From NCBI RefSeq assembly GCF_000497445.1, contig NZ_CM002285.1, forward strand, positions 5,953,211 through 5,987,007: 33,797 bases of DNA, written 5' to 3'. Each line of letters starts with the position of its first letter. Position 1 is the stretch's first letter. Shown here piece after piece: positions 18,529 to 26,362 of this stretch. The notes under the pieces were generated by a model. That model searched no databases. It was given only the letters and a program-made list of their open reading frames with translations, and had not been told where the DNA came from. The translations under genes and the position numbers were made by a program. The DNA is from Streptomyces roseochromogenus subsp. oscitans DS 12.976 (GTDB taxonomy: Bacteria; Actinomycetota; Actinomycetes; Streptomycetales; Streptomycetaceae).

Positions 18529-20205
18529 TTACCTGAGCACGCTGGACAACAGCTTCGCCGCCTTGCGGATGCGCGGGCGCGCCACCCGCTTGACCACCGG
18601 ACGGATCACGCGGGCCGTGACTCCCACCGGGCGCCAGCGGAGCTGCAGGCGGCCGGGGTTGCGGCCCTCCGGTTCGATGGTGAGCTCGTGCGGGGCCGCA
18701 CCGGAGCGGTAGTCGATGCGGGCCGTGAGCGTCGGGAAGGACAAGGGGGCCAGCAGCAGGCCGGAGTTGGACAGGCCCTGCTGCTGGAGGCGGATCAGGG
18801 GGTGGCGTACGCCCGCGAAGCCCTGGAGGGGCAGCGGGGCCTGCGTCAGATCCAGGTGGACCTCGCCCTCGAAGAGACCGGGACGGATCGGGTTCAGACG
18901 GAACGGGACCGTCATCCGGCGGTTGCCGGGGGACAGGATCAGGCTGGCACGCTGCGGGCCGACCGGCAGGCGCAGGCCCGGGTCGTACGTGCGGATCGCC
19001 AGGGTGAGCGAGGCACCGGGACCGGGGGTCAGCTCCGTGATCTCATGGCGGAACTGCGCGCTCGGGAACGGGCGCGTGTCCAACTCCAGGTCGGACACCT
19101 CCAGTTCGCGGCGGGCGCGGTCGTCGGAAGGCACGCTGTCACCCCAGTACGGCACTCCGGACGCGTCGGCCGTGACCTGCCTCGGCGCCACGCCGTTCCC
19201 GAGCCCGCGGGCCGCGCATCCGGCCTCCTCCAGCCGGCCCTCCCGCAGCAGCTCCAGGACCACCCGCTCGGGGCGGGGGAGACGGGCGTACGCACCCGGG
19301 GACAGGGTGTCCAGGTAGGGGTTCATGATGTCCGCGAACGCCCGCAGCCATTCCTCGTCCCGGTAGGGCAGGTCGCCCGCGTACATCCGGAAGTCGTGCT
19401 TGAGGAACTTGTAGTCCTTGTCCTCGCGCAGCCCCGCGTGCCCGCTCTCCACCAGGAAGTCGTCGATCAGACGCTGGACATGCACCCGGTCGCGGACGTT
19501 CGTGACCTTGTGCCGCTGGTTGGAGATGGACGCCGCGGCCGCGGCCGCGAACGGGTCGATGTACCAGACGTACACCGGGTCCGGGATGATCGTGAACGCC
19601 TGCGCCAGGCAGTACGCCTGCGCCGAGAACAGCTGGTCCTCGTAGTGGATGCCCTCCGGGAAACGGAGTTCGTGCCGGTCCAGGAAGGAGCGGGCGTACA
19701 TCTTGCTCGTCGACAGGTGCTCGAAGAGGAGCCGCGGGTCCGCGTCGATGCCCTCGACCGTGCGGCGCTCGGCCACCAGGTGCGGCATCCACGTCGTACG
19801 GCGGCCGTTGTCCACCCGTACCCGCCGTACCGCGCCCATGGTGAAGTCCACCTCGCGCTCGCGGTGTGCGGCGAGCAGCAACTCGACCGCGTTCGGCGGG
19901 AGTTCGTCGTCGCTGTCGAGGAACATCAGATACGGCGCCCGGGCGATGTCGATGGCCCGGTTGCGCGGGGCGCTGCAGCCGCCGCTGTTCTCCGGCAGGC
20001 GGAGGTAGCGGACGCGGTCGTCCTGTGCCTCCAGCTGACGCGCCACCGTCGGCGTGTCGTCCGTGGAGTGGTCGTCGCTGATGATGATCTCGATGTTCGC
20101 GTGCGTCTGCGCACGCAGCGAGGCGACCGCCCGGGGCAGGCGCTCCGCGTCGTTGAAGACGATGACGGTGACCGTGACGTCCGGGGTCGTCGTGGTGGTC
20201 GTCAT
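18529..20205 (-). CDS. Family 2 glycosyltransferase with long C-terminal region
   Basis: A 558-residue cytoplasmic enzyme. Residues 10-120 form a GT-A fold of CAZy family GT2: VTVIVFNDAERL, then ISDDHSTDD (about 43-50) and the metal-binding LDSDDELP with D97/D99/D100. The acceptor segment H-YEDQLF is near 190. The C-terminal half (about 330-558) is beta-rich and resembles regions found in TagF-like teichoic acid glycosyltransferases. There is no membrane helix. It overlaps the upstream glycerophosphotransferase-like gene by 4 bases (ATGA), so it is translationally coupled to it. It is a paralog of the GT2 gene at 26363-28060, with the same block order. It probably adds a sugar to a teichoic-acid-like polymer; sugar and acceptor are unknown. 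Confidence 0.9.
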   Translation of the reverse strand: MTTTTTTPDVTVTVIVFNDAERLPRAVASLRAQTHANIEIIISDDHSTDDTPTVARQLEAQDDRVRYLRLPENSGGCSAPRNRAIDIARAPYLMFLDSDDELPPNAVELLLAAHREREVDFTMGAVRRVRVDNGRRTTWMPHLVAERRTVEGIDADPRLLFEHLSTSKMYARSFLDRHELRFPEGIHYEDQLFSAQAYCLAQAFTIIPDPVYVWYIDPFAAAAAASISNQRHKVTNVRDRVHVQRLIDDFLVESGHAGLREDKDYKFLKHDFRMYAGDLPYRDEEWLRAFADIMNPYLDTLSPGAYARLPRPERVVLELLREGRLEEAGCAARGLGNGVAPRQVTADASGVPYWGDSVPSDDRARRELEVSDLELDTRPFPSAQFRHEITELTPGPGASLTLAIRTYDPGLRLPVGPQRASLILSPGNRRMTVPFRLNPIRPGLFEGEVHLDLTQAPLPLQGFAGVRHPLIRLQQQGLSNSGLLLAPLSFPTLTARIDYRSGAAPHELTIEPEGRNPGRLQLRWRPVGVTARVIRPVVKRVARPRIRKAAKLLSSVLR

Positions 20206-22433
20206 GCCGAGGCCTCCTCGGGGGTCGGGGCGGGGGTGCGTTCCTCGAGCGGGATCACCGGTGGCAGGGCCTCCTCCGGCTCGCCCAGGAACACCCGTCG
20301 TACGACCCGTTCGGCGGCGCGCCCGTCGTCGTACTCACAGAACCGGCGCCGGAAGGCGGCCCGTGCCTTGGCGGCGCTGTCGTCGCGCCAGGCGCCGGAG
20401 ACGAAGATCTCCGTCAGTTCCTCCTGGGTGCGGGCGACCTGTCCGGGGTGTTCGGACATCAGGTCGAAGTACACGCCCCGGGTGGTCCGGTAGGTCTCCC
20501 AGTCGTCGGCGTAGACGACGATCGGGCGGTCGAGGTTGGCGTAGTCGAACATGATCGACGAGTAGTCCGTGACCAGCGCGTCGGCGGCCAGGCACAGCTC
20601 CTCGACGGGGTCGTAGGAGGAGACGTCGATGATCCGGCCGGAGCGGCGCAGTCCGGTCAGCGGGGAGGCCGCGCCGCCGTAGAAGTAGTGGGCGCGGACC
20701 AGCAGGACCGTGTTGTCACCGAGCCGGTCGGCGAGTTCGGCGAGGTCCAGGCGCGGGGTGAAACCGGCCTCGTAGTCGCGGTGGGTCGGGGCGTACAGGA
20801 CGGCCGTCTTGCCGCGCGGGATGCCGAGGCGTTCGCGGGCGGCGCGGACGTCGGCGGCCGTGGCCGAGTAGAAGACGTCGTTACGCGGGTAGCCGTAGTC
20901 CAGCGAGGTGTAGCGGGCCGGGTAGGCGCGCTCCCACATGCGGGTGGTGTGGCCGTTGGCGCTGACGCTGTAGTCCCACTTGTCGATGCGGCCCAGCAGG
21001 GCGTCGAAGTCCAGGCCCTTGGCGGCGGCCGGGTGTTCCATCTGGTCCAGGCCCATGCGCTTGAGCGGAGTGCCGTGGTGGGTCTGGAGGTGGATCGCGT
21101 CGGGGCGCTTGACCACCGCGTTGGGGAAGTTGACGTTGTTGACGAGGTACTTGGCGGTGGCCAGGGTCTCCCAGTAGCGGCGGGTGCCGGGGATCACATG
21201 GTCCGTGCCGGGCGGCAGCAGGGCCTCGTTGCTCTTCGACACCACCCACACCGGGTGGATGTGCGGGGCGAGTTCGCGGAGCTTGGCGGCGATCGCGGCC
21301 GGGTTGCAGGCCACTCCGCGCTCCCAGTAGGCGGCGAACACGGCCAGGTTGGGGTCGATCGGCTGGCTCAGGGCGTGCCGGTACTGCTGGTCGCGGAGCT
21401 TGGCGCCGACCTGCTTCTTACGCGTCCGTACGGCCTTCTTCGCGGCGCGGCGGGTGCGGTTGACGGCCTGGAACGCGCGGTACTTGGTGTAGGCGCCCTC
21501 CTCCAGCAGCGCGTGCCGTACGCCCTCCACGCCCGCGGGGCGCTCGTGGTACTCGGGGCGCCAGCGGACCGCGGCGAGGGAGGCCCGGCGGAAGAACTCG
21601 CGGGCCACCGCGTCGGGCAGGTTCTCCCCGGCGAAGGTGCGCACGAGGTCGCGCATCATCAGGTCGTACACCACCGTGCGGGCGGCGCGGCGGTCCTTGG
21701 CGAGCGCGAGCAGCGACTCGTAGCGCTCGATCAGCGCGAAGCGGTCCTCGGGGGCGCGCGGCGGCAGGCTCTCGGGGCGCAGTTCGCGGTGTTCGTACGC
21801 CACCTGGTTCAGGCAGGCGACACGGCCGGCGTGCAGCAGGGCGGCCTGGGCGGCGTACGGCTCGTCGTCGGTGGTGAGGTGCTCCTCGTGCGCCCGCCAG
21901 AAGTCGGCGCGCAGGGCGCGGTTGCCGAGCAGCGGGGTGAGGCGCAGCAGGTCGGCGGACTCGTCCAGGGGCTGGCCCGCGCGGCCGACGGCGGCGAGGA
22001 GGCGGCCGTCGCGGGAGGGGGCGGCGGCGGTCTGCCAGGTGGTGCTGACGTGGTCGAGGAGGAGGACGTCCACGGCGGCGCTCGCGGCTCCGGTGGTGCC
22101 CTCGGCGTCCGCGGCGTCGAGTTCGGCGGTCCGCTCGGCGATCAGCCGGGCGGCGCCGGCCGGCAGGCTGTCCTTGGCGTGCACGAAGTGCAGCCAGCGG
22201 CCGGTCGCACGGGCGGCGCCGGCGGCCCGGGCCGCCGCGTCACCGGTGCCCTCCGGCAGCGGTACGACGACCGTCCCGGGGGCGTGCCCCGCGGCGGCCT
22301 CCCGTGCCCAGTCGCCGACTGCCGCGACGATCACCTCGGCGTCGGAGTGCGGATGGGCTTCCAGGGAATCGAGCAGCTCTGTCAGATGCCCCTGTGCGTT
22401 CGGTCCGTAGACGATGACGCTGAGTTGGGGCAT
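20202..22433 (-). CDS. CDP-glycerol glycerophosphotransferase-family protein with N-terminal pseudo-GT2 domain
   Basis: 743 residues. The C-terminal about 370 residues form a Glyphos_transf domain (PF04464, as in TagB/TagF), which transfers glycerol- or ribitol-phosphate units onto lipid-linked wall polymers at the inner membrane face. The two histidine motifs are present as THHGTPLKRMG (about residue 450) and VRAHYFYGG (about 580), plus the nucleotide-site segment VTDYSSIMFDYANLDRPIV. Residues 1-220 have the outline of a GT2 GT-A domain (PQLSVIVYG), but the DxD position reads V84-H-A-K-D88, so metal binding and catalysis are doubtful. A basic region (about 325-345) lies between. ATG 22433 has a strong AAAGGAG site; a longer frame to 22520 is not needed. 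It is followed by the GT2 gene with ATGA overlap and preceded by the exporter genes. Confidence 0.92.
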   Translation of the reverse strand: MPQLSVIVYGPNAQGHLTELLDSLEAHPHSDAEVIVAAVGDWAREAAAGHAPGTVVVPLPEGTGDAAARAAGAARATGRWLHFVHAKDSLPAGAARLIAERTAELDAADAEGTTGAASAAVDVLLLDHVSTTWQTAAAPSRDGRLLAAVGRAGQPLDESADLLRLTPLLGNRALRADFWRAHEEHLTTDDEPYAAQAALLHAGRVACLNQVAYEHRELRPESLPPRAPEDRFALIERYESLLALAKDRRAARTVVYDLMMRDLVRTFAGENLPDAVAREFFRRASLAAVRWRPEYHERPAGVEGVRHALLEEGAYTKYRAFQAVNRTRRAAKKAVRTRKKQVGAKLRDQQYRHALSQPIDPNLAVFAAYWERGVACNPAAIAAKLRELAPHIHPVWVVSKSNEALLPPGTDHVIPGTRRYWETLATAKYLVNNVNFPNAVVKRPDAIHLQTHHGTPLKRMGLDQMEHPAAAKGLDFDALLGRIDKWDYSVSANGHTTRMWERAYPARYTSLDYGYPRNDVFYSATAADVRAARERLGIPRGKTAVLYAPTHRDYEAGFTPRLDLAELADRLGDNTVLLVRAHYFYGGAASPLTGLRRSGRIIDVSSYDPVEELCLAADALVTDYSSIMFDYANLDRPIVVYADDWETYRTTRGVYFDLMSEHPGQVARTQEELTEIFVSGAWRDDSAAKARAAFRRRFCEYDDGRAAERVVRRVFLGEPEEALPPVIPLEERTPAPTPEEASA

Positions 22434-22562
22434 CGCTGTGGACTCCTTTGGTTGATCAGATTTCGGGCGAGAGGAAGACGGGATTCCGCGGCCTGCGGTT
22501 TCCCTCACATTAACTTTCAAGCCACCTTCTTACTATGGCTTGCGACACCTTCTGGCGTCGCG
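22434..22562 (-). promoter_or_regulatory. AT-richer gap upstream of the glycerophosphotransferase gene
   Basis: 129 bases between the ATPase stop and ATG 22433. It contains an AT-rich island with the 7-bp inverted repeat CAAGCCA (22518-22524) and TGGCTTG (22536-22542). On the minus strand TAATGT and CATAGT are -10-like, without a convincing -35. An internal promoter or operator here is plausible. The gene's AAAGGAG ribosome-binding site lies at the left end. Confidence 0.4.
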
Positions 22563-23375
22563 CTAGGCAGCCTTCTTGCCGTCGCCCTTCTTGTCGCCGG
22601 TGAAGGCCTCGTACTCCTTCATGACATCCTCCGTGGGACCGTCCATGCGCAGCTCGCCGCGCTCCAGCCACAGGGTCCGCTCGCAGGTGTCGCGGATCGA
22701 CTTGTTGTTGTGGCTGACCAGGAAGACCGTGCCCGCTTGCTCGCGCAGTTCGCGGATCCGGTCCTCGGAGCGCATCTGGAACCTGCGGTCGCCGGTGGCC
22801 AGGGCCTCGTCGATGAGCAGGACGTCATGGTCCTTGGCAGCGGCGATGGAGAAGCGCAGCCGGGCGGCCATACCGGAGGAGTACGTGCGCATCGGCAGGG
22901 TGATGAAGTCGCCCTTCTCGTTGATCCCGGAGAAGTCGACGATGTCCTGATAGCGCTCTTTGACCTGCTCCCGCGACATGCCCATGGCGAGGCCGCCGAG
23001 GTAGACATTGCGCTCACCCGTGAGGTCGTTCATCAGGGCCGCGTTGACGCCGAGCAGGGAGGGCTGGCCGTCGGTGTAGATGTGGCCGCTCTCCACGGGG
23101 AGCACGCCGGCGACCGCCTTGAGCAGGGTCGACTTGCCGGAGCCGTTGGTGCCGATGAGGCCGACCGCCTCGCCCTTGTAGGCGACGAACGAGACCTTCT
23201 TCACGGCGTGCACCGTGCGCACGCCGGCGGCCTGCTCGGCCTGCTTGCGGCGCAGCATGCGGTTGAGGGCGGCGGTGGCGGAGCCGCGGCCGCCGCCGGT
23301 TCCGTGCACCCGGTAGACGATGTCGACGTTGTCGACGATGACGGTGGGGATCTTCTCTTCGGTCTGCTCAGCCAC
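22563..23375 (-). CDS. ABC transporter ATPase, TagH-like polysaccharide exporter
   Basis: A 270-residue nucleotide-binding subunit of the ABC-2 group that exports teichoic acid or O-antigen-like polymers. Walker A is GTNGSGKST (75-83), the signature motif YSSGMAARL (165-173), Walker B VLLIDEALATGD from 185, and the switch histidine is in VSHN (220-223). The short ABC spacing and the GMAARL signature are typical of TagH/Wzt. There is no C-terminal carbohydrate-binding domain of the Wzt type, and the end is a lysine-rich tail (GDKKGDGKKAA). GTG 23375 has GAGGAG 10 bases upstream and overlaps the permease gene by 8 bases, so the two are coupled. It should energise export of the polymer made by the downstream enzymes. 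Confidence 0.95.
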   Translation of the reverse strand: MAEQTEEKIPTVIVDNVDIVYRVHGTGGGRGSATAALNRMLRRKQAEQAAGVRTVHAVKKVSFVAYKGEAVGLIGTNGSGKSTLLKAVAGVLPVESGHIYTDGQPSLLGVNAALMNDLTGERNVYLGGLAMGMSREQVKERYQDIVDFSGINEKGDFITLPMRTYSSGMAARLRFSIAAAKDHDVLLIDEALATGDRRFQMRSEDRIRELREQAGTVFLVSHNNKSIRDTCERTLWLERGELRMDGPTEDVMKEYEAFTGDKKGDGKKAA

Positions 23376-24279
23376 GGCCGTACTTCTCCTCAGCCTTCCA
23401 GAAGTAGATGAAACCGCCGACGCCGGCGACCAGGGCCCAGCCGGCGGCGAGCGCCCACACGTGCGGGGGCAGCTGCTTGGCATGGAAGCTGGCGATCAGC
23501 GCGTACCGCATGAGGTCGATGTAGACCGCGGCCGGGTTGGTCTCCAGCAGGACCGTGACGATGTGCGGCAGGTGGTCCTTCTTGGTGAGCTTGCCGATGC
23601 TCCACATCACGCCGGACACATACATCCAGGTGCGCAGCACGAACGGCATCAGCTGGGCGATGTCCGGGGTCTTGGCGCCCATGCGCGCCATGATCATCGC
23701 CATGCCCGCGTTGAACAGGAACTGCAGGATCAGCGTGGGGATCACCAGCAGCCAGGAGAAGGAGATCGGCACGCCCAGGCTGAACAGGATGACGACCAGC
23801 GCGGCCATCGAGAACAGCAGCTGCTGGAGCTGCTGGATGCAGAAGGAGATCGGCAGGGCGGCGCGCGGGAAGTGCAGGGCGCGCACCAGGCCGAGGTTGC
23901 CGGAGATCGCCCGGGTGCCGACCTGGATCGAACTCTGCGTGAACGTCCACACGAACACGCCGGTGACCAGGAACGGGATGTAGTCCGGGACGCCCTTCTT
24001 GGTGCCCATCAGCACACCGAAGATGAAGTAGTAGACCGCCGCGTTCAGCAGCGGGGTCATGACCTGCCAGATCTGGCCGAGCTTCGCCTCGCTGTACTGC
24101 GCGGTGAGCTTGGCGGTGGCGAAGGCGGTGATGAAGTGACGCCGGGCCCACAGCTGGCGGACGTACTCGGGCAGGGTGGGGCGGGCGCCACTGACGGTCA
24201 GGCCGTGTCGGGCGGCCAGCGCCGCGAGATCGTCGGCCGGGGCCTGGGTGGGGGGCGGTGTGTCGAGGACCTGGCTCAC
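23368..24279 (-). CDS. ABC-2 type permease, TagG-like polysaccharide exporter
   Basis: A 303-residue membrane subunit with about six helices in the ABC-2 arrangement, cytosolic N-terminus about 80 residues long. A conserved entry segment is LTAQYSEAKLGQIWQVMTPLLNAAVYYFIFG; the periplasmic-side amphipathic motif and the C-terminal LPPHVWALAAGWALV helix match the TagG/Wzm family. It forms the channel for a lipid-linked polymer together with the overlapping ATPase. The start is uncertain: GTG 24279 has only a poor AGCGGA site, and in-frame ATG 24348 would add 23 residues that are not family-like. It is the first gene of the minus-strand unit and is divergent to a TetR regulator. Confidence 0.92.
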   Translation of the reverse strand: MSQVLDTPPPTQAPADDLAALAARHGLTVSGARPTLPEYVRQLWARRHFITAFATAKLTAQYSEAKLGQIWQVMTPLLNAAVYYFIFGVLMGTKKGVPDYIPFLVTGVFVWTFTQSSIQVGTRAISGNLGLVRALHFPRAALPISFCIQQLQQLLFSMAALVVILFSLGVPISFSWLLVIPTLILQFLFNAGMAMIMARMGAKTPDIAQLMPFVLRTWMYVSGVMWSIGKLTKKDHLPHIVTVLLETNPAAVYIDLMRYALIASFHAKQLPPHVWALAAGWALVAGVGGFIYFWKAEEKYGRG

Positions 24280-24408
24280 ATCCGCTGCTTTCGCTCGGGG
24301 GAGGGGGTGCCGCACCCGGCCGGCAGCCGGGTCGCGTCGGTGGTCCATGGTCCGACGTCTCGTCGCTTCGCGCGCTTCCTTACGCTTCTCTTCACGTTCT
24401 CTTACGCC

Positions 24409-24482
24409 GGAACGGGACCGTATCGTCGCAACGGGAGCGTAGAACCAATCGACGTCGGAACGCAACCGTATCGTCGTCACGG
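24409..24482 (+). promoter_or_regulatory. Paired 26-bp direct repeats, candidate TetR operators
   Basis: A 26-base sequence at 24409-24434 recurs at 24457-24482 with 4 mismatches. Each contains CCGTATCGTCG followed by ACGG, forming a CCGT-N9-ACGG inverted repeat of 17 bases (24418-24434 and 24466-24482). The second copy ends 2 bases before the tetR -10 hexamer. The pair lies in the divergent tetR/permease region and is a likely operator. Confidence 0.6.
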
Positions 24483-24484
24483 CC

Positions 24485-24490
24485 TATGCT
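24485..24490 (+). promoter_or_regulatory. -10 element for leaderless tetR gene
   Basis: TATGCT ends 7 bases before ATG 24498, predicting a transcript that begins with the start codon. There is no ribosome-binding site. The upstream operator-like repeat overlaps the spacer and -35 positions. Confidence 0.6.
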
Positions 24491-24497
24491 GTGCGTC

Positions 24498-25124
24498 ATG
24501 ACGACGAACGCCGACGAGCCGCGGACGCCCCAGCGCCGCCGGACCCCTGCGGGGGCCGCCGTACTCCGGGAGGATGTGACCGAAGCCATCCGCGGGGCGG
24601 TCTTCGAGGAACTCGCGGCGGTCGGCTACGCCCGGATGTCCATCGAGGGCATCGCGCGGCGGGCGGGTGTCGGCAAGACGGCGGTGTACCGGCGCTGGCG
24701 CTCCAAGCTGCACCTCGTCCTGGACGTCGTCTCGGCCATGGCGGTCCTGGGCCTCCCGGTCCCCGACACGGGCTCCCTGGAAGGCGACCTGCGCCTGCTC
24801 TACGAGGTCACGTCCCGCGCCCTGCGCCACCCGGTCGCCTCGCAGATCATCCCCGACCTGCAAGCGGAGGCGGCCCGCAATCCCGACATCGCCGACGCCT
24901 TCCAGAAGGCCCTGCGGGACGGCCAGGAGGGCGTGGCCAGCAAGATCGTGGCGGCGGCGGAGGCGCGGGGGGAGGTGCGCGCGGGTGTGGATCCCGACCT
25001 CGCGCTCGACCTGATCTCGGGCCCCGTGTACTGGCGCGCGGTGGTGATCCGCTCCCCGAAGCTGCCGAAGGGCTACCTGGAGATGCTTGCCCGGGCTACG
25101 GCAGGGGCGCTCAAGGCGCTGTGA
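24498..25124 (+). CDS. TetR-family transcriptional regulator
   Basis: A 208-residue regulator. The N-terminal helix-turn-helix spans about residues 22-70, with MSIEGIARRAGVGKTAVYRRWRSK as recognition region core. The C-terminal ligand and dimer domain is typical of TetR proteins with a TetR_C_11/16-like end (DLISGPVYWRAVV). There are no membrane segments. It is divergent to the TagG/TagH-like exporter genes, the usual arrangement of a TetR repressor controlling a neighbouring transport operon, so it may control the export unit. The ligand cannot be predicted. The start is ATG 24498, which fits a leaderless message after TATGCT; an upstream in-frame extension to 24258 would run through the promoter repeats. 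Confidence 0.92.
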   Translation: MTTNADEPRTPQRRRTPAGAAVLREDVTEAIRGAVFEELAAVGYARMSIEGIARRAGVGKTAVYRRWRSKLHLVLDVVSAMAVLGLPVPDTGSLEGDLRLLYEVTSRALRHPVASQIIPDLQAEAARNPDIADAFQKALRDGQEGVASKIVAAAEARGEVRAGVDPDLALDLISGPVYWRAVVIRSPKLPKGYLEMLARATAGALKAL

Positions 25125-25142
25125 GGGCGCGCGGGGGTGTGG

Positions 25143-25268
25143 CTGGGGGTCCCCCAGGCCTTTGAAGCACTGGGGGAGGCATGACTGCGCTGGGACGACG
25201 CCGCAGTTCCCCGAGGGGCGCGGGGCTGTATCGATATGCGGCTCCGCCGCGTGGGCGCGGTCAGCCAC
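25143..25268. repeat. Intergenic repeat element, copy B
   Basis: The second copy of the element at 9773-9904. It again opens with CTGGGGGTCCCCCAG (25143-25157) and closes with the 65-base block 25204-25268 containing TGTATCGATATGCGG. Like copy A it lies between convergent genes (tetR and galE). The sequence between the two conserved blocks is less similar. Confidence 0.85.
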
Positions 25269-25280
25269 GGATCACCCGCG

Positions 25281-25306
25281 GGCGGGGCCTCTCGAAAGGC
25301 CCCGCC
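25281..25306. terminator. Bidirectional terminator between tetR and galE
   Basis: GGCGGGGCCT (25281-25290) pairs perfectly with AGGCCCCGCC (25297-25306) over a 6-base loop. It lies 17 bases beyond the galE stop and serves convergent genes. Confidence 0.8.
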
Positions 25307-25323
25307 GTGTCCATCGGCGCTGC

Positions 25324-26304
25324 CTACGAGCGGGCCGCCTCCGGGTGGTGGCGGAGCCAGCCCTCCCAGGCCGAGGTGATCATGTCCTGGACGTCGTACT
25401 TGGCCTGCCAGCCCAGCTCGGTGGCGATGCGGTCGGCCGAGGCGACGACGCGCGCGGGGTCGCCGGGGCGGCGCGGGGTGACGACGGGCGGGCGGTCGTA
25501 GCCGGTGACCGCGTTGATGCGGTCGATCATCTCGCGCACGGAGACGCCCTCGCCGCGGCCGATGTTGAGGGTCAGGTCGGTGCCGGGGGAGGAGGCCAGC
25601 GCACGGGCGACGGTGACATGGGCCTCGGCCAGGTCGACCACGTGGATGTAGTCGCGCACACAGGTGCCGTCCGGCGTCGGGTAGTCGTCGCCGAAGATGC
25701 GCGGCGGCGCGCCCTCGGTGAGCTTCTCGAAGACCATCGGGATCAGGTTGAACACGCCCGTGTCGGCCAGTTCCGGGCCCGCCGCGCCGGCCACGTTGAA
25801 GTAGCGCAGCGACGCGGTGGACAGGCCGGTCGCCTTGCCCGTCGCCCGGACCAGCCACTCTCCGGCCAGCTTCGTCTCGCCGTAAGGGGACATCGGTTCG
25901 CAGGGGGTCTCCTCCGTCACCAGGTCGACGTCCGGCATGCCGTAGACCGCCGCCGAGGAGGAGAAGAGGAAGGACGGGACCTCCGCCCGCGTCACCGCGT
26001 CCAGGAGGATGCGCAGACCCTCCACGTTCTCCCGGTAGTAGTGCAGCGGGCGCTCCACCGACTCGCCCACCTGCTTCTTCGCCGCCAGGTGGACGACCCC
26101 GCTGATCTCGTGCTCGGCGAGCGTGCGGGCCACCCGGTCCGCGTCCAGGACGGAGCCGCGCACCAGCGGGACCTCCGCCGGTACGCGCTCGGCGACGCCC
26201 GTGGACAGATCGTCGTAGACGACCGTGCGCTCTCCCGCCTCGGTCATCGCCCGTACGACGTGTGCCCCGATGTATCCGGCACCGCCGGTGATCAGCCAGG
26301 TCAT
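25324..26304 (-). CDS. galE: UDP-glucose 4-epimerase
   Basis: A 326-residue extended short-chain dehydrogenase/reductase that interconverts UDP-glucose and UDP-galactose using bound NAD+. The cofactor motif is GGAGYIG (7-13). The catalytic triad is visible as S116-S118 in SSSAAVYG and Y141-x3-K145 in SPYGETKLAGE. The region LRYFNVAGA and the end VRDYIHVVDLAEAH are family-typical. Length is normal. The start ATG 26304 has GAGGAG about a dozen bases upstream. It lies 58 bases downstream of the GT2 gene on the same strand, so it can supply UDP-galactose (or a related epimerised sugar nucleotide) to the neighbouring glycosyltransferases. The substrate could also be UDP-GlcNAc/GalNAc; specificity is not certain. 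Confidence 0.94.
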   Translation of the reverse strand: MTWLITGGAGYIGAHVVRAMTEAGERTVVYDDLSTGVAERVPAEVPLVRGSVLDADRVARTLAEHEISGVVHLAAKKQVGESVERPLHYYRENVEGLRILLDAVTRAEVPSFLFSSSAAVYGMPDVDLVTEETPCEPMSPYGETKLAGEWLVRATGKATGLSTASLRYFNVAGAAGPELADTGVFNLIPMVFEKLTEGAPPRIFGDDYPTPDGTCVRDYIHVVDLAEAHVTVARALASSPGTDLTLNIGRGEGVSVREMIDRINAVTGYDRPPVVTPRRPGDPARVVASADRIATELGWQAKYDVQDMITSAWEGWLRHHPEAARS

Positions 26305-26362
26305 TGTGCGGCCCGTCTCCTCGTCAGTCGGTCCCCGTGTGTGTCAGTGCAGCGGGGCTCTC

